Of a DNA stretch of 64,000 nt, positions 53,643-62,320 are shown piece by piece. Positions within the stretch are counted from its first letter, which is position 1. Each line of letters opens with the position of its first letter. A program made the position numbers and the translations under genes. The stretch covers positions 38,444 through 102,443 of the forward strand of contig JAHBUL010000004.1 in NCBI GenBank assembly GCA_019638085.1, written 5' to 3'. The DNA comes from Flavobacteriales bacterium. GTDB taxonomy: Bacteria; Bacteroidota; Bacteroidia; Flavobacteriales_F; PHOS-HE28. The notes below the pieces were generated by a model. That model searched no databases. It saw only the letters and a list, made by a program, of their open reading frames with translations, and had not been told where the DNA came from.

Positions 53643-53700
53643 GGGCGGACCGATCATTTCAACGGGCGGACCGATCATGATCGGTCCCTACCCGTTGAAA
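53643..53700. repeat. Direct and nested inverted repeats at the RAYT 3' end (REP-like)
   Basis: GGGCGGACCGATCAT occurs twice (53643-53657, 53664-53678). The second copy is part of a nested inverted repeat: TTTCAACGGG (53657-53666) pairs with CCCGTTGAAA (53691-53700), enclosing the perfect palindrome GGACCGATCATGATCGGTCC (53668-53687). The right arm is the last coding sequence of the RAYT gene and CTA 53688-53690 is its stop. Confidence 0.85.
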
Positions 53701-54452
53701 CGATCGCCTTTCCAATTTTTTGGGTTGTCGCGGATGTAATCCGCGATGCGTTGGTGTTCCGCGTCATCACGGATAATGCGGTCCCAATAATTGTGTTGCC
53801 ATAACCGTGTGCCACGGGGCAACAACCCATCGCGGTAGGTGATGCGGGTTACCGCGGATTTGTACGACGCAACGATCTGGCCCAATGCGCCACGCGGGAT
53901 GCCCGGTGGTTTGCGCGGATCCCGTAGGGGCGCGTCATGACGCGCCCCCGTGTGTTGGGCACGTGCGTCGGGCAACGGGTCGGCATCATCGCCGGGCATT
54001 CCGGTTTCGGGGTCATCGGGTATTGCATTGGTCGCATTGTCGTTATTGTCGTGCGCATCCGCCGCATCATTGTCGCGCGCGTTCGTTGTTGTGTCATCGG
54101 CGTCCTTCGCACGAATGCCGGTCACGCCGTGGCGTGACCCTACGTCCACCACACCATCCCGCGAACCACCACGCACGTCCACCAACCGTTCCCGTATCAC
54201 CACGATACCATGCACATGGTTTGGCATCACCACAAATTCCCCGACATCCACATGCGGCATGTGTTCCGGTATCGCATCCCAACATTGTTGGGCCAATTCA
54301 CCGATGGGTGATCGATGCATCACCGCATCCGCGATGCGCCCGAACCAATGGCGGCGATCATCGGTGCAGATCGTTACGTAATACGCACCCTGTTGGGCGT
54401 AATCATATCCCCGCATCCGGATCGTGCGGCGCTTCGGTAATTCACAGGCCAT
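53688..54452 (-). CDS. REP-associated tyrosine transposase (RAYT, IS200-like Y1 family)
   Basis: 254 aa. The HUH motif is HVH at residues 79-81 in VVMPNHVHGIVVI; the likely catalytic tyrosine is Y222 in RLWQHNYWDRIIRDD. The N-terminus RRTIRMRGYDYAQQGAYYVT is typical. Such proteins nick single-stranded REP hairpins and are usually single-copy and domesticated. Residues about 88-185 form an unusual D/A/N/T-rich insert between the HUH core and the C-terminal region, containing two palindromes at the DNA level. The gene is flanked by REP-like hairpins and by a MITE-like element. Confidence 0.88.
   Translation of the reverse strand: MACELPKRRTIRMRGYDYAQQGAYYVTICTDDRRHWFGRIADAVMHRSPIGELAQQCWDAIPEHMPHVDVGEFVVMPNHVHGIVVIRERLVDVRGGSRDGVVDVGSRHGVTGIRAKDADDTTTNARDNDAADAHDNNDNATNAIPDDPETGMPGDDADPLPDARAQHTGARHDAPLRDPRKPPGIPRGALGQIVASYKSAVTRITYRDGLLPRGTRLWQHNYWDRIIRDDAEHQRIADYIRDNPKNWKGDRFNG
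53927..53948. repeat. 22-bp palindrome inside the RAYT gene
   Basis: GGGGCGCGTCA followed by its exact complement TGACGCGCCCC; preceded by GTA on the plus strand (GTAGGGG...), like the GTAGGG that begins the 3'-end element. It encodes the ARHDAPL part of the insert. Confidence 0.8.
54120..54139. repeat. Second palindrome inside the RAYT gene
   Basis: GGTCACGCC and GGCGTGACC separated by GT; on the minus strand it is preceded by GTAGGG (54143-54138). It encodes the SRHGVTG part of the insert. Confidence 0.75.
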
Positions 54453-54523
54453 GCACGAATATCGGCATCAACGGTTATGACATGAATACCGACCGCCCCC
54501 CGCTACCCCATCACCATTCTACC

Positions 54524-54708
54524 ATCAGGGTACCTCGAAGAACCTCGAACGGATGGCACAAGTGCTTATCGTTCTGGGCAGCCAAGGCGCGACGAAAGGA
54601 AGTTACCCGTAGGTAACTGACTGAGGAGCAACGCCGGATGACCAAACGAGAAGTGCTTGCCCGAAAGGGTTAATGCCGCCGGAGTGAGGTTCTTCGAGGT
54701 ACCCATCA
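54524..54708. mobile_element. MITE-like element with 19-bp perfect TIRs and 4-bp flanking repeats
   Basis: GGGTACCTCGAAGAACCTC (54528-54546) is the exact reverse complement of 54686-54704. The 177-bp unit is flanked by ATCA on both sides (54524-54527 and 54705-54708), a candidate target-site duplication. Imperfect complementarity continues inwards and the centre is a hairpin (AGTTACC-CGTA-GGTAACT, 54601-54618). No ORF of transposase size is inside. The whole could fold as one long cruciform. Confidence 0.75.
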
Positions 54709-54796
54709 GCATCACAACTCGTCCCCTTCGCGGTGGTATCAAATACGGTTCGTTTGGAAGAATGGCTTGAGCAATTGATGAACGGTCCGAATGGAA

Positions 54797-54828
54797 TTGG
54801 GGGACATTTTCGGCCGGATATAATTTTG
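54797..54828 (+). promoter_or_regulatory. Bacteroidota-type promoter of the 54867 gene
   Basis: TTG at 54797-54799, 21 bp, TAATTTTG at 54821-54828 (exact TAnnTTTG). The leader to the ATG would be about 32-34 nt. Confidence 0.65.
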
Positions 54829-54866
54829 TGACCTGAACAAAACCCATACCTCAAAACCAACACAAA

Positions 54867-56162
54867 ATGCGCAGCAAACTTGCGTACACCGCACTTTTCC
54901 TTCTAGGCGCTTCCAGTGCTTTCAGCCAATGGGTGCCACTGAACTCCACCACTACGAATGACCTGCATGATATCGATCTCTTGACCGAGGACATTGCCGT
55001 TATCGTTGGTGATGCGGGCACGATCCTGCTCACTACGGACGGTGGCAGCATGTGGAGCGATATCAATGACGGCAGCATTACGGATGCTGTGTATGGTGTG
55101 CAGATCCGGAGCTTGGATACCATCTTGGTCAGTACGCTCCATCCTTCCATGGTCGGCGGGGATATCTTCCGGACCGTGAATGGTGGAAGCTCATGGGAAC
55201 CGGTCTATTCCGCGGACAATACCATCCATCGCATCGACCTGGAGTCGAACGCATCCAACGATCTGTATGCCGCAGCCACTCACTTGCTCCGCACGCCGGC
55301 ACCGTATGGCGCGGTGTGGGACAGCCTGGTGCCGAACATTTCGGGTACGACATCCCTGGACCAGATCGCCTTCGCCGGGGATCACATCGGACACCTCTCG
55401 GGCAACATCTCGGGCTTCATATCCTATTCGGCATACTTCTATCGCACCGAGAACGGCACCGATTGGTACCCCGGCGATGTGTTCTCCTTTCCGAACGCGG
55501 ATGCCTTCACCACCATGTGCTTCGCCGACCCCGACACGGCGATGATCTTCACCAATACCTATCAGGGTTTCATGCCCTCCACCAATAACCACCTGATCAA
55601 GATCTACGACTTCAACGTGACGGTCCCTTTTCCGGGGGATACGATATACGCCTTCAGTTCGCAGGTGGTGAACGACACCATGCCGGCCTACATGAACGAT
55701 GCGGTATTCCTCAACGGCCAGATGGGCTTTGCCTTCGGTGATGATGGGAACATCCATGCCACCACCAATGGCGGGGTGGATTGGTCCGTGACCTACACGG
55801 CCGGTTCGCCCTTGTTCAAGGTGGAGTTCACGAACAGCACCGGCTATGCGGTGGGTGCGGACGGCGTTCTGGTGAAGTACACGGATGGATCCACCACTCT
55901 GGTGGAGAACGGGAACGATCCCTTCGTATGGGAATTGATGCCGAACCCCACCAGCGATCGGGTGCGCATACGGTCCGCTGCGCCACTGAAAAGCGTCAGC
56001 GTCCGCGGTACGAAGGGCGAGCTGGTCTGGTCCGGTACTGCGACCGGTCGTGAGCTGGTGATCGACCTGGGCACCTTCGCCAACGGGGCCTACCAAGTGG
56101 AGATGACCGATATGGAAGGCAACGTGCACAGCCGGAAACTGATGAAGGTGGGCAACCATTGA
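54867..56162 (+). CDS. T9SS-exported YCF48/BNR-like beta-propeller protein
   Basis: 431 aa, signal peptide LAYTALFLLGASSAFSQ. The repeats have the form of photosystem-assembly-factor-like (YCF48) or BNR blades: DIAVIVGDAGTILLTTDGGS, then MWSDINDGS, and later MGFAFGDDGNIHATTNGGVD. The C-terminus is a T9SS sorting domain (ELMPNPTSDRVRIRS ... GAYQVEMTDMEGN). Surface-located; ligand unknown. Confidence 0.83.
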   Translation: MRSKLAYTALFLLGASSAFSQWVPLNSTTTNDLHDIDLLTEDIAVIVGDAGTILLTTDGGSMWSDINDGSITDAVYGVQIRSLDTILVSTLHPSMVGGDIFRTVNGGSSWEPVYSADNTIHRIDLESNASNDLYAAATHLLRTPAPYGAVWDSLVPNISGTTSLDQIAFAGDHIGHLSGNISGFISYSAYFYRTENGTDWYPGDVFSFPNADAFTTMCFADPDTAMIFTNTYQGFMPSTNNHLIKIYDFNVTVPFPGDTIYAFSSQVVNDTMPAYMNDAVFLNGQMGFAFGDDGNIHATTNGGVDWSVTYTAGSPLFKVEFTNSTGYAVGADGVLVKYTDGSTTLVENGNDPFVWELMPNPTSDRVRIRSAAPLKSVSVRGTKGELVWSGTATGRELVIDLGTFANGAYQVEMTDMEGNVHSRKLMKVGNH

Positions 56163-56313
56163 AGCAAGTCAATTCGTTTTGCCGGGGCCTGCTCAGGTAG
56201 TTCCCTAGCCACTTCATGCGACCGTTCTCCATCCAGATGTCTACCTGCTGGAGGCAGGATATGCCCTGCGCCCGCTGCCGAAGGCTCATTACAAAGAGCA
56301 TGCACGTCGGTAT

Positions 56314-57543
56314 CTACTTCCGTGCAAGGAGCAGCCACGTGGGCATCGGGCCTTTGCCCTTCACCTCGATGGTTCCATGGTCCTCAAAGGTGTAGCGGTC
56401 CTTCAGCCGATGGTAGACCCGATCAGTGACCTGGATCGCATCCATAACGCCTTGCGATTCCATGCGGGCGGCGGTGTTCACTGTATCGCCCCATAGATCA
56501 TAACTGGCCCTGCGCCGGCCGATCACACCGGCCACCACCGGGCCGAAATCCATGCCGATCCGCACCCGGAGCGGCGGTCGGACCCGGATCACCTCCAACA
56601 TTCCCAGCGCCATCTCAGCCAGTCGGGCCTCGTGCCCGGCACGTCCGTCGAGCAGTCCCGAGGCTACCATGTATGCGTCGCCGATGGTCTTGATCTTCTC
56701 CAGTTCGTGAAGCTCTGCGAGCGCATCGAACTCGGAGAATCGTTCATCCAGCAGCTTCACAATGGACTCCGGTTCCATGTCTGCGGAGAGGGGTGTGAAT
56801 TCAGCGATATCCGCGAAAAGCACACCTACTTCCTCCGTTCGATCGGCGATGGTGGCTCCGCCGATCTTCAATCGCTCTGCAATGGACGAGGGCAGCACGT
56901 TCCTCAAGAGGCGTTCGGAGCGCTCCCGCTCGGTTGCCAGTTCCGCAGTGACACGCTCGCGCTCGCGAACGAAATACTGCATCGGCAGGTAGCAGACCAA
57001 CGATACGCCCGTGATGTTGAGACTGAAGAACATGATGAGCACCCACTTGGGGATCTCGTCGGTCTTGTTGGGGATCAATGGATCAAGAAGAGCTGCCAGC
57101 AGGATGATCAGCAGAAACGCGATGAACCAATAGGCCCCAGCCCTGCGGCCGGAGAAGAGCATAGCGCCTACGGGAGCGGTGAACGACCAAATGACCAATC
57201 CGCTGGACGGGATGAAGCCACCCAAGCTGAGGTGCATCGCGAAGGGAAAGAGCAGGCCCGCAGTGTGTTCCCATCTCCGGAAAAAGCGGAAGCGCCGGGT
57301 GCGCGAGAAAATGACCAGGTTGATCACGGAGACCACCTGATAGATGAGCGGCACTGCCGCCGTAATGATCAAGCCCATGGCCCAATAGCTGCCCACCCAA
57401 ACGCAGGCGATCGTGGAGGACAGCGTTGTGGAGATCGCCAGGGACCTCTTCTGTATGGCGAGCTCCGGCGGATCCATTGGATCGGCACCAATACTGGCGA
57501 TGCGATCGAGCAAGGTGCGATCCCAATAGCCGTGTGCTGCCAT
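56314..57543 (-). CDS. Membrane-bound class III adenylate cyclase
   Basis: 409 aa from ATG 57543; the frame extends to 57702 but the added residues are not membrane- or signal-like. Six membrane helices cover about residues 40-200, then a coiled-coil linker (RERERVTAELATERERSERL), then the cyclase homology domain (about 235-400). Metal-binding EVGVLFADIAEFTPL and transition-state region GVIGRRRASYDLWGDTVNTA are intact. The lysine in EKIKTIGDAY and aspartate in SYDLWGD indicate ATP rather than GTP. It makes cAMP from a membrane position. The Crp-type regulator at 50.7-51.3 kb could be a target, but this is only a guess. Confidence 0.9.
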   Translation of the reverse strand: MAAHGYWDRTLLDRIASIGADPMDPPELAIQKRSLAISTTLSSTIACVWVGSYWAMGLIITAAVPLIYQVVSVINLVIFSRTRRFRFFRRWEHTAGLLFPFAMHLSLGGFIPSSGLVIWSFTAPVGAMLFSGRRAGAYWFIAFLLIILLAALLDPLIPNKTDEIPKWVLIMFFSLNITGVSLVCYLPMQYFVRERERVTAELATERERSERLLRNVLPSSIAERLKIGGATIADRTEEVGVLFADIAEFTPLSADMEPESIVKLLDERFSEFDALAELHELEKIKTIGDAYMVASGLLDGRAGHEARLAEMALGMLEVIRVRPPLRVRIGMDFGPVVAGVIGRRRASYDLWGDTVNTAARMESQGVMDAIQVTDRVYHRLKDRYTFEDHGTIEVKGKGPMPTWLLLARK

Positions 57544-57783
57544 GTGCTGAAGTGAGGTCGATCTATGGGTACAGGGTGGGATGGACAGCCCCACTTCATA
57601 CGGACATGTCCCGGCAATGCGCAGTGCCAGCGTTCGTAGAGCGAGCATGTGTTGTACTCGCGGTGCTGATCTTGTAGTGGCCGATATGTGCGAGGGCTTC
57701 ACCCGGAGAGGGAAGGCGCAAGACTGCGGCGTGAGGTGCCAAGGTGCTCATGGGTGATCCGGATCACGGAACGATAAACCGGT

Positions 57784-58188
57784 TCAGTGAAAGACGAGTA
57801 CGGCGAGGACGAGGGTGCTGAGGCTTGTGAGCAGCATGATCTTGCCCAGCACTTCCGAACGTGCGGCCCAGCGTTCGCCCTTGCCGACAGCAAAAGTGAG
57901 CAGGGTGATCAATACGATCATGACGACCACAAGAACGAGTTTGGCAATGAGCAACGGAAGGTCCGGCAACACGTTCCAATAGGGGCCCATCAAGAACAGG
58001 CCCGAGACCACCAACAAAGCCAACCCGATGGCACCCATCCGGGTCAAGATGGACGTGCGCTGCCTGAAGGTCCTTGCATCCTCGCCCGTCAGGTCGGTAT
58101 TGCCGACACCTAGGAAGATGAACGCGAATCCGGTGCCCAAGCCCATCACCAGGCCCAGGAAATGAAGGATGAGCATAGCGTCATGCAT
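57784..58188 (-). CDS. Small four-helix membrane protein (DUF2269-like)
   Basis: 134 aa from ATG 58188. Four membrane helices (AMLILHFLGLVMGLGTGFAF, GAIGLALLVVSGLFLM, LLIAKLVLVVVMIVLITLL, GKIMLLTSLSTLVLAVLVF). A histidine in the first helix and overall layout resemble DUF2269-type integral membrane proteins, but there is no functional assignment. Confidence 0.7.
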   Translation of the reverse strand: MHDAMLILHFLGLVMGLGTGFAFIFLGVGNTDLTGEDARTFRQRTSILTRMGAIGLALLVVSGLFLMGPYWNVLPDLPLLIAKLVLVVVMIVLITLLTFAVGKGERWAARSEVLGKIMLLTSLSTLVLAVLVFH

Positions 58189-58385
58189 CGTATACTGGTT
58201 TTGGTTCGATCGATCGACCTTCCCGCCACGTTCCGCTTCCACCGCAACATCAATGTAATACGCCGATCGCGTGAAGCCGACACGTGCGGTCGATCGTTCT
58301 ATTGTGTCAACCTATTCCGGGGATACGGGATTACTTTTTGATCCGGAAAGTTCACGCAACACATTCCGTGCAGACCTTCGCGGCC

Positions 58386-59090
58386 ATGGAAATAATCGAC
58401 ATCACCCTCGCCCTGCTCACCCTGATCGCACTGGAGGTGGTGCTGGGCATCGACAACATCATCTTCATCGGCATCCTGTCGGACAAGTTGCCGGAAGGGC
58501 AACGCGACAAGCTGCGGAAATGGGGCATCGGTCTGGCGATGGTGATGCGCCTCGCCCTGCTCACCGTTATCTCCTGGGTGATGAAGCTGGATAGCGACGT
58601 CATCACCGTGTGGGGCAAAGGCTTCAGTGGCAAGGAACTGATCCTGCTTGGTGGAGGTATTTTCCTGCTGCACAAATCCGCGCGGGAGATCTTCCACATG
58701 ACGGAGAAGTCCTACGAGGACGCGAAGAAGAACACCGGGAAGCATACGTTCGGCGCCCTTCTTGCGCAGGTGCTGGTGCTCGATGTGGTCTTCTCGCTGG
58801 ATTCCGTCATCACGGCCGTCGGCATGGTGGACCAGTTGTGGGTGATGTATGTGGCCGTGGTGGTCACGGTGGTCATCATGCTCGTGGCATCAAAACCCAT
58901 CATCGATTTCATCACCAAGCACCCCTCGTTCAAGGTGCTGGCACTCTCCTTCCTCATGGTGATCGGCGTGGCGCTGGTGGCCGAGGGCATGGGGCATTAT
59001 CTGCCGAAGGGCTATATCTACGGCCCGATGGCGTTCGCCTTCATGGTGGACATGCTCCAGATGCGCGTGCTCAGGAACAAGCAGGCATAG
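58386..59090 (+). CDS. TerC family integral membrane protein
   Basis: 234 aa from ATG 58386. It begins MEIIDITLALLTLIALEVVL, with the TerC signature LGIDNIIFIGILSDKLP, and has the second acidic-helix signature DVVFSLDSVITAVGM. Seven to nine membrane helices. TerC proteins have been tied to tellurite resistance and to metal (manganese) export that metalates exported enzymes. No ter operon neighbours are present, so a housekeeping metal role is more likely. Confidence 0.9.
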   Translation: MEIIDITLALLTLIALEVVLGIDNIIFIGILSDKLPEGQRDKLRKWGIGLAMVMRLALLTVISWVMKLDSDVITVWGKGFSGKELILLGGGIFLLHKSAREIFHMTEKSYEDAKKNTGKHTFGALLAQVLVLDVVFSLDSVITAVGMVDQLWVMYVAVVVTVVIMLVASKPIIDFITKHPSFKVLALSFLMVIGVALVAEGMGHYLPKGYIYGPMAFAFMVDMLQMRVLRNKQA

Positions 59091-59150
59091 AGGCCAGCGG
59101 CTCGGAGGATCCCTCGAACCGCTCATGGCAGGCGTTATCGTTCTGGACCG

Positions 59151-59540
59151 CTACTTCCGTAGGGGCTGCATCATGCTCACCCGGTTGCCTTCGCTATCGA
59201 TGAAGACCACCCAAAGGCCGATGCCGGGGATCTCCTGCGGCTCGCCGATGACCTTGCCGCCTGCAGCGGTAACCTTCTTCATCTGCTCGTTCACATCGTC
59301 CACGGCGATCACCACCGAAGGAATGTTCGGTTGGTCCGCCGACTTCATGAAGAAGCCCCCGTTGATCGCGCCCGGGGTCTTCACCATGTGGTCGGCGTCG
59401 GTCTCGGCAGTGTGTGCCACCACATAATCCCCCATCTCGGGACCCATCTCCTGCATCTTCCAGCCGAAGACGGAGGAGTAGAATTTGCTCAGCCGCTTCC
59501 GGTCCTCGGCGGGCATTTCGAAATGTACTACAGGGTTCAT
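59151..59540 (-). CDS. VOC (glyoxalase/bleomycin-resistance-like) protein
   Basis: 129 aa. Two beta-alpha-beta-beta-beta modules; starts NPVVHFEMPAEDRKRLSKFY and ends GIGLWVVFIDSEGNRVSMMQ. One histidine (H6) and a C-terminal acidic residue could bind a metal as in the VOC family. Substrate unknown. Confidence 0.85.
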   Translation of the reverse strand: MNPVVHFEMPAEDRKRLSKFYSSVFGWKMQEMGPEMGDYVVAHTAETDADHMVKTPGAINGGFFMKSADQPNIPSVVIAVDDVNEQMKKVTAAGGKVIGEPQEIPGIGLWVVFIDSEGNRVSMMQPLRK

Positions 59541-59624
59541 TGTTCGTGGATTTGCTTGACCTAAGGTAAATACAATGCCCCTGATTCAGGGAGCTATCCT
59601 GCCTGGTTCCCTTTGAACACGGCT

Positions 59625-60638
59625 TCACTCCTTCACAAAGCGCCCCAAGGACAGCCGATCGCTATACCGGGCCTGCAGCTGGTACAGGCCGGGCGGCAAG
59701 GCAGCGATGTTCAACTGGCCTTCCTCGTCCATGGACCAGCCTTCGACGGTGCGTCCGGTCACGTCCATGATCCGGAGATCACCTGACGTGCGTGCAGGCT
59801 GTTCAAAGCGGATCCGATCGGTTGCCGGGTTCGGATAAAGGCCGATGGTCTCCGCAGCCAAATTGGGCACACTCAAAGGACCGGTCCACTTCGCCATCAC
59901 GGTGTGGCGTTCCACGAAGCCGTTCACCACAACGCCTTGGTCGCCCACGGCGTAGAGTGCGTTACCGATGATCCGCAGTTCGCCGATGCCCGGCGAGCCG
60001 GCGATCGAACCGAGCTCTCCCCAGTCCGGGTCCAAGGCAAAGGGCCCGGCGTTGTACCGGCCAGCGATGATCGGGATCCCGTTGAACTCCACCATGGTGG
60101 ACGTGGAGCCCGAACCCGTCCATCCGCTGGTGAGATCCGTCCACTGACTGCCGTTCCATTGCATCACATAGTTGGAGTTCTGTGCACAGGTGAGCGCTCC
60201 ATTGATGAAGCCGACATCCAGGTTGAAGGTGGTGGGCAGGCCGGAAGGGCCCGCATGCCAAGCATTGCCATCCCAACGCAACAGACCTTCGCACACCAGA
60301 CCGTTCACGTTGTCGAAGTTCCCGGCCACGTACAGTTCCCCTTGGTCCTCGGCCAAGGAATACACGGTACCGTGCACCAGGCTACTGGAATGCAGTTCCA
60401 ACTCACCGCTGCCTAACGTGCTGAACGCGTTGCCATTCCATTGCACCATGTTGACCAACGGCGTGTTGCAGGCCAGGTCGATGCTTCCACCGATGTAGAG
60501 CACATTGCCGATAACGAGCATGTCGTGGGCCACCAGCAGCATGTCCAGGCCGTTCAGCACATTGGACCACGTTGTGCCGTTCCACCGGGCGATCCGGTAG
60601 GCGTCCACCCCGTCGGCCGTATCGAAGTAGCCGGCCAC
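59625..60638 (-). pseudogene. 5'-truncated T9SS-exported repeat protein
   Basis: 337 codons from GTG 60638; the frame is open to 60746 (TGA at 60749-60747) but has no ATG there and no signal peptide. The text starts inside a propeller-like repeat (GELYVAGYFDTADGVDAYRI) that matches later repeats (GELYVAGNFDNVNGLVCEGL). The C-terminus is an intact T9SS domain (TIGLYPNPATDRIRFEQ ... PPGLYQLQARYSD). Without the leader the product could not be exported, so this is probably a gene remnant or a gene broken by a frameshift. Confidence 0.65.
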
Positions 60639-60885
60639 GTAGAGTTCACCGGAACACTGCTTTCCCTGATCCTTTTGATCATCCTGCTTACATCCAAGAA
60701 CCGATCGGGGATCGGCAGGACCTCCCCGGGACAGTCCTGAGCTCCCTCACTCCAGGGCGAACGTCCGCGCTCCTGATTCTACCCAATCACCAGAGGGGTA
60801 TGAGCATGGTCCGATGTTCATCGGATGCTCCCGCCGGTCGTCGAGGTCCACTACGTAATACGAGGTGGTTGATCCTGGGCAGGGC

Positions 60886-61293
60886 TCAAGCCACCTGCCG
60901 GTCGCTGCCGTAATGCGCGGTGTGGGTGAGGTGGTGGCCCTGGCAATACGGGCATTTGTAGATGCGCATCTGTCCGCGGCCCTTGTTCCAGATCATCTTC
61001 ACCTTGGCCTTGGCACCATGCAGGTCGTATATGATCTTGCCGGTGCAACTGACCGTTTCGCGCTTGACCTTCACAATGCGGGTACGGGTGAGGTAGGTGA
61101 TGCGGTCCAGCAGCCGGGTGGCCTCGTGCAGGCTCAGCTTCTTCACGTTCTGCATGGCCTTGGCCTGCACTTCGGGATCCATGAAGCGGAACAGGTCGTC
61201 CACCTTACCCCGGTAGTCTTTCAGCTGAGCAGCCAACCGCTGGTGGGTGCTGCTTAGTTTCTTCTTCTTGCTATGGCTGTCCTCGAACTGCAT
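60886..61293 (-). CDS. Small basic protein with a zinc-ribbon-like C-terminus
   Basis: 135 aa. The N-terminus is lysine-rich and helical; the C-terminus has YKCPYCQGHHLTHTAHYG, a possible C-x2-C with following histidines that could hold zinc. It may bind nucleic acid. It is divergent from an AraC-type gene across 120 bp. I do not recognise a named family. Confidence 0.6.
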   Translation of the reverse strand: MQFEDSHSKKKKLSSTHQRLAAQLKDYRGKVDDLFRFMDPEVQAKAMQNVKKLSLHEATRLLDRITYLTRTRIVKVKRETVSCTGKIIYDLHGAKAKVKMIWNKGRGQMRIYKCPYCQGHHLTHTAHYGSDRQVA

Positions 61294-61401
61294 GGCGCGC
61301 TTTGGAACGGAAGGGACATGGGGTGGGTTTCATCGGCCGTTGGAATCGTGGATGGTGTACGAAGGGATCACCGGCTTCTTGTGGCAATGTGCGTTCATCC
61401 T

Positions 61402-61409
61402 GAACTTTG
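61402..61409 (+). promoter_or_regulatory. -7-like box of the AraC-type gene
   Basis: GAACTTTG, one mismatch from TAnnTTTG, ends 4 nt before GTG 61414 and helps to choose that start. Confidence 0.4.
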
Positions 61410-61413
61410 CACG

Positions 61414-61836
61414 GTGGACGCCTACCCCAAAGCCTATCGTTATGCACGGATCGTGAAGGCCAAGCTCTTCATCGATGCGCACTTCGCAGAGCCGATCGAT
61501 GTGGAGGCCATCAGCAGCGAAGCCGCATTCTCCAAGTTCCATTTCATCCGGGAATTCCGCGCCATTTATGGCCGCACCCCGAGGGAGCACCTGAGCCATT
61601 GCCGTGTGGAACGCGCGAAGGAGCTGCTGGGCCACGATGCACAGGTCATGGATGTCTGCCTCGCCGTGGGCTTCAGCAGCCTCTCCTCGTTCAGCCGATC
61701 GTTCAAGCGGGCCACGGGCATCACTCCGGCAGCCTTTCGCGAAGCCGCCCTGCAACGGAAAGCGGAAGCACGGGCGCAACCACTCGCCTTCGTTCCCGAC
61801 TGCTTCTCCGGTGCGCACGGCTGGAAAGCGGAATAG
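61414..61836 (+). CDS. Short AraC-family transcriptional regulator
   Basis: 140 aa from GTG 61414; the frame is open upstream to 61273, but the family begins at DAYPKAYRYARIVKAKLFID and the -7 box lies before GTG. Both helix-turn-helix units are present (VEAISSEAAFSKFHFIREFR and VMDVCLAVGFSSLSSFSRSF). There is no N-terminal sensing domain. It is followed 62 bp later by a VOC gene, a common pairing; regulation of that gene and its neighbours is likely. Confidence 0.88.
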   Translation: MDAYPKAYRYARIVKAKLFIDAHFAEPIDVEAISSEAAFSKFHFIREFRAIYGRTPREHLSHCRVERAKELLGHDAQVMDVCLAVGFSSLSSFSRSFKRATGITPAAFREAALQRKAEARAQPLAFVPDCFSGAHGWKAE

Positions 61837-61898
61837 CAATCGCGGACAAACGCGCCTCGTTGGAGCACTTTTTCTTTGTCGCACCAAAACGAACGATC

Positions 61899-62315
61899 AT
61901 GGACATACGGCTCACCCACACCTGCATCTACGTCCTGGACCAGGAGCGTGCCCTCGACTTCTACGTGAACAAACTCGGCTTCAAACTCCACACCGACGTG
62001 AAGAATGGTGACTTCCGCTGGGTGACGGTAACGCCGCCGGAGCAGCCGGAACTGGAGATCTCCCTGATGCCCGTAAAGGAAAGCCACGCCATGGACAAGG
62101 CCACGGCGGAAGCGCTGGCGACGTTGGTACGCAACGGCACCTTCGGCTTCGGTTCCTTCCAAAGCAGGGACGTGTACGCTGCATACGAGGAGATGCACGC
62201 GAAGGGCGTGGAGTTCAAGGCCCCGCCCAAGAAGGAGTTCTATGGGGTCTCCTGCAATTTCAAGGACGACAGCGGCAACTGGTTCAGCCTTTCGGAAACA
62301 CAACCCAAAAAATAA
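61899..62315 (+). CDS. VOC family protein (glyoxalase-like)
   Basis: 138 aa from ATG 61899. Begins MDIRLTHTCIYVLDQERALD with H7 as a potential metal ligand; FYVNKLGFKL is typical of the family, and the C-terminal CNFKDDSGNWFSLSE supplies another ligand region. The pair AraC regulator plus VOC protein resembles small stress or antibiotic-response units. Substrate unknown. Confidence 0.88.
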   Translation: MDIRLTHTCIYVLDQERALDFYVNKLGFKLHTDVKNGDFRWVTVTPPEQPELEISLMPVKESHAMDKATAEALATLVRNGTFGFGSFQSRDVYAAYEEMHAKGVEFKAPPKKEFYGVSCNFKDDSGNWFSLSETQPKK

Positions 62316-62320
62316 GGCTC

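Larger units (their letters stand above)
54453..54866. other. 414-bp intergenic region, RAYT / T9SS gene
   Basis: Divergent gap containing the MITE-like element (54524-54708) and a good promoter for the downstream gene (54797-54828). Otherwise no gene-like content. Confidence 0.6.

Noticed and set aside
58386..59090. TerC as part of a tellurite or phage-resistance island
   Set aside because: No other ter genes nearby; TerC alone is common as a metal-handling membrane protein.
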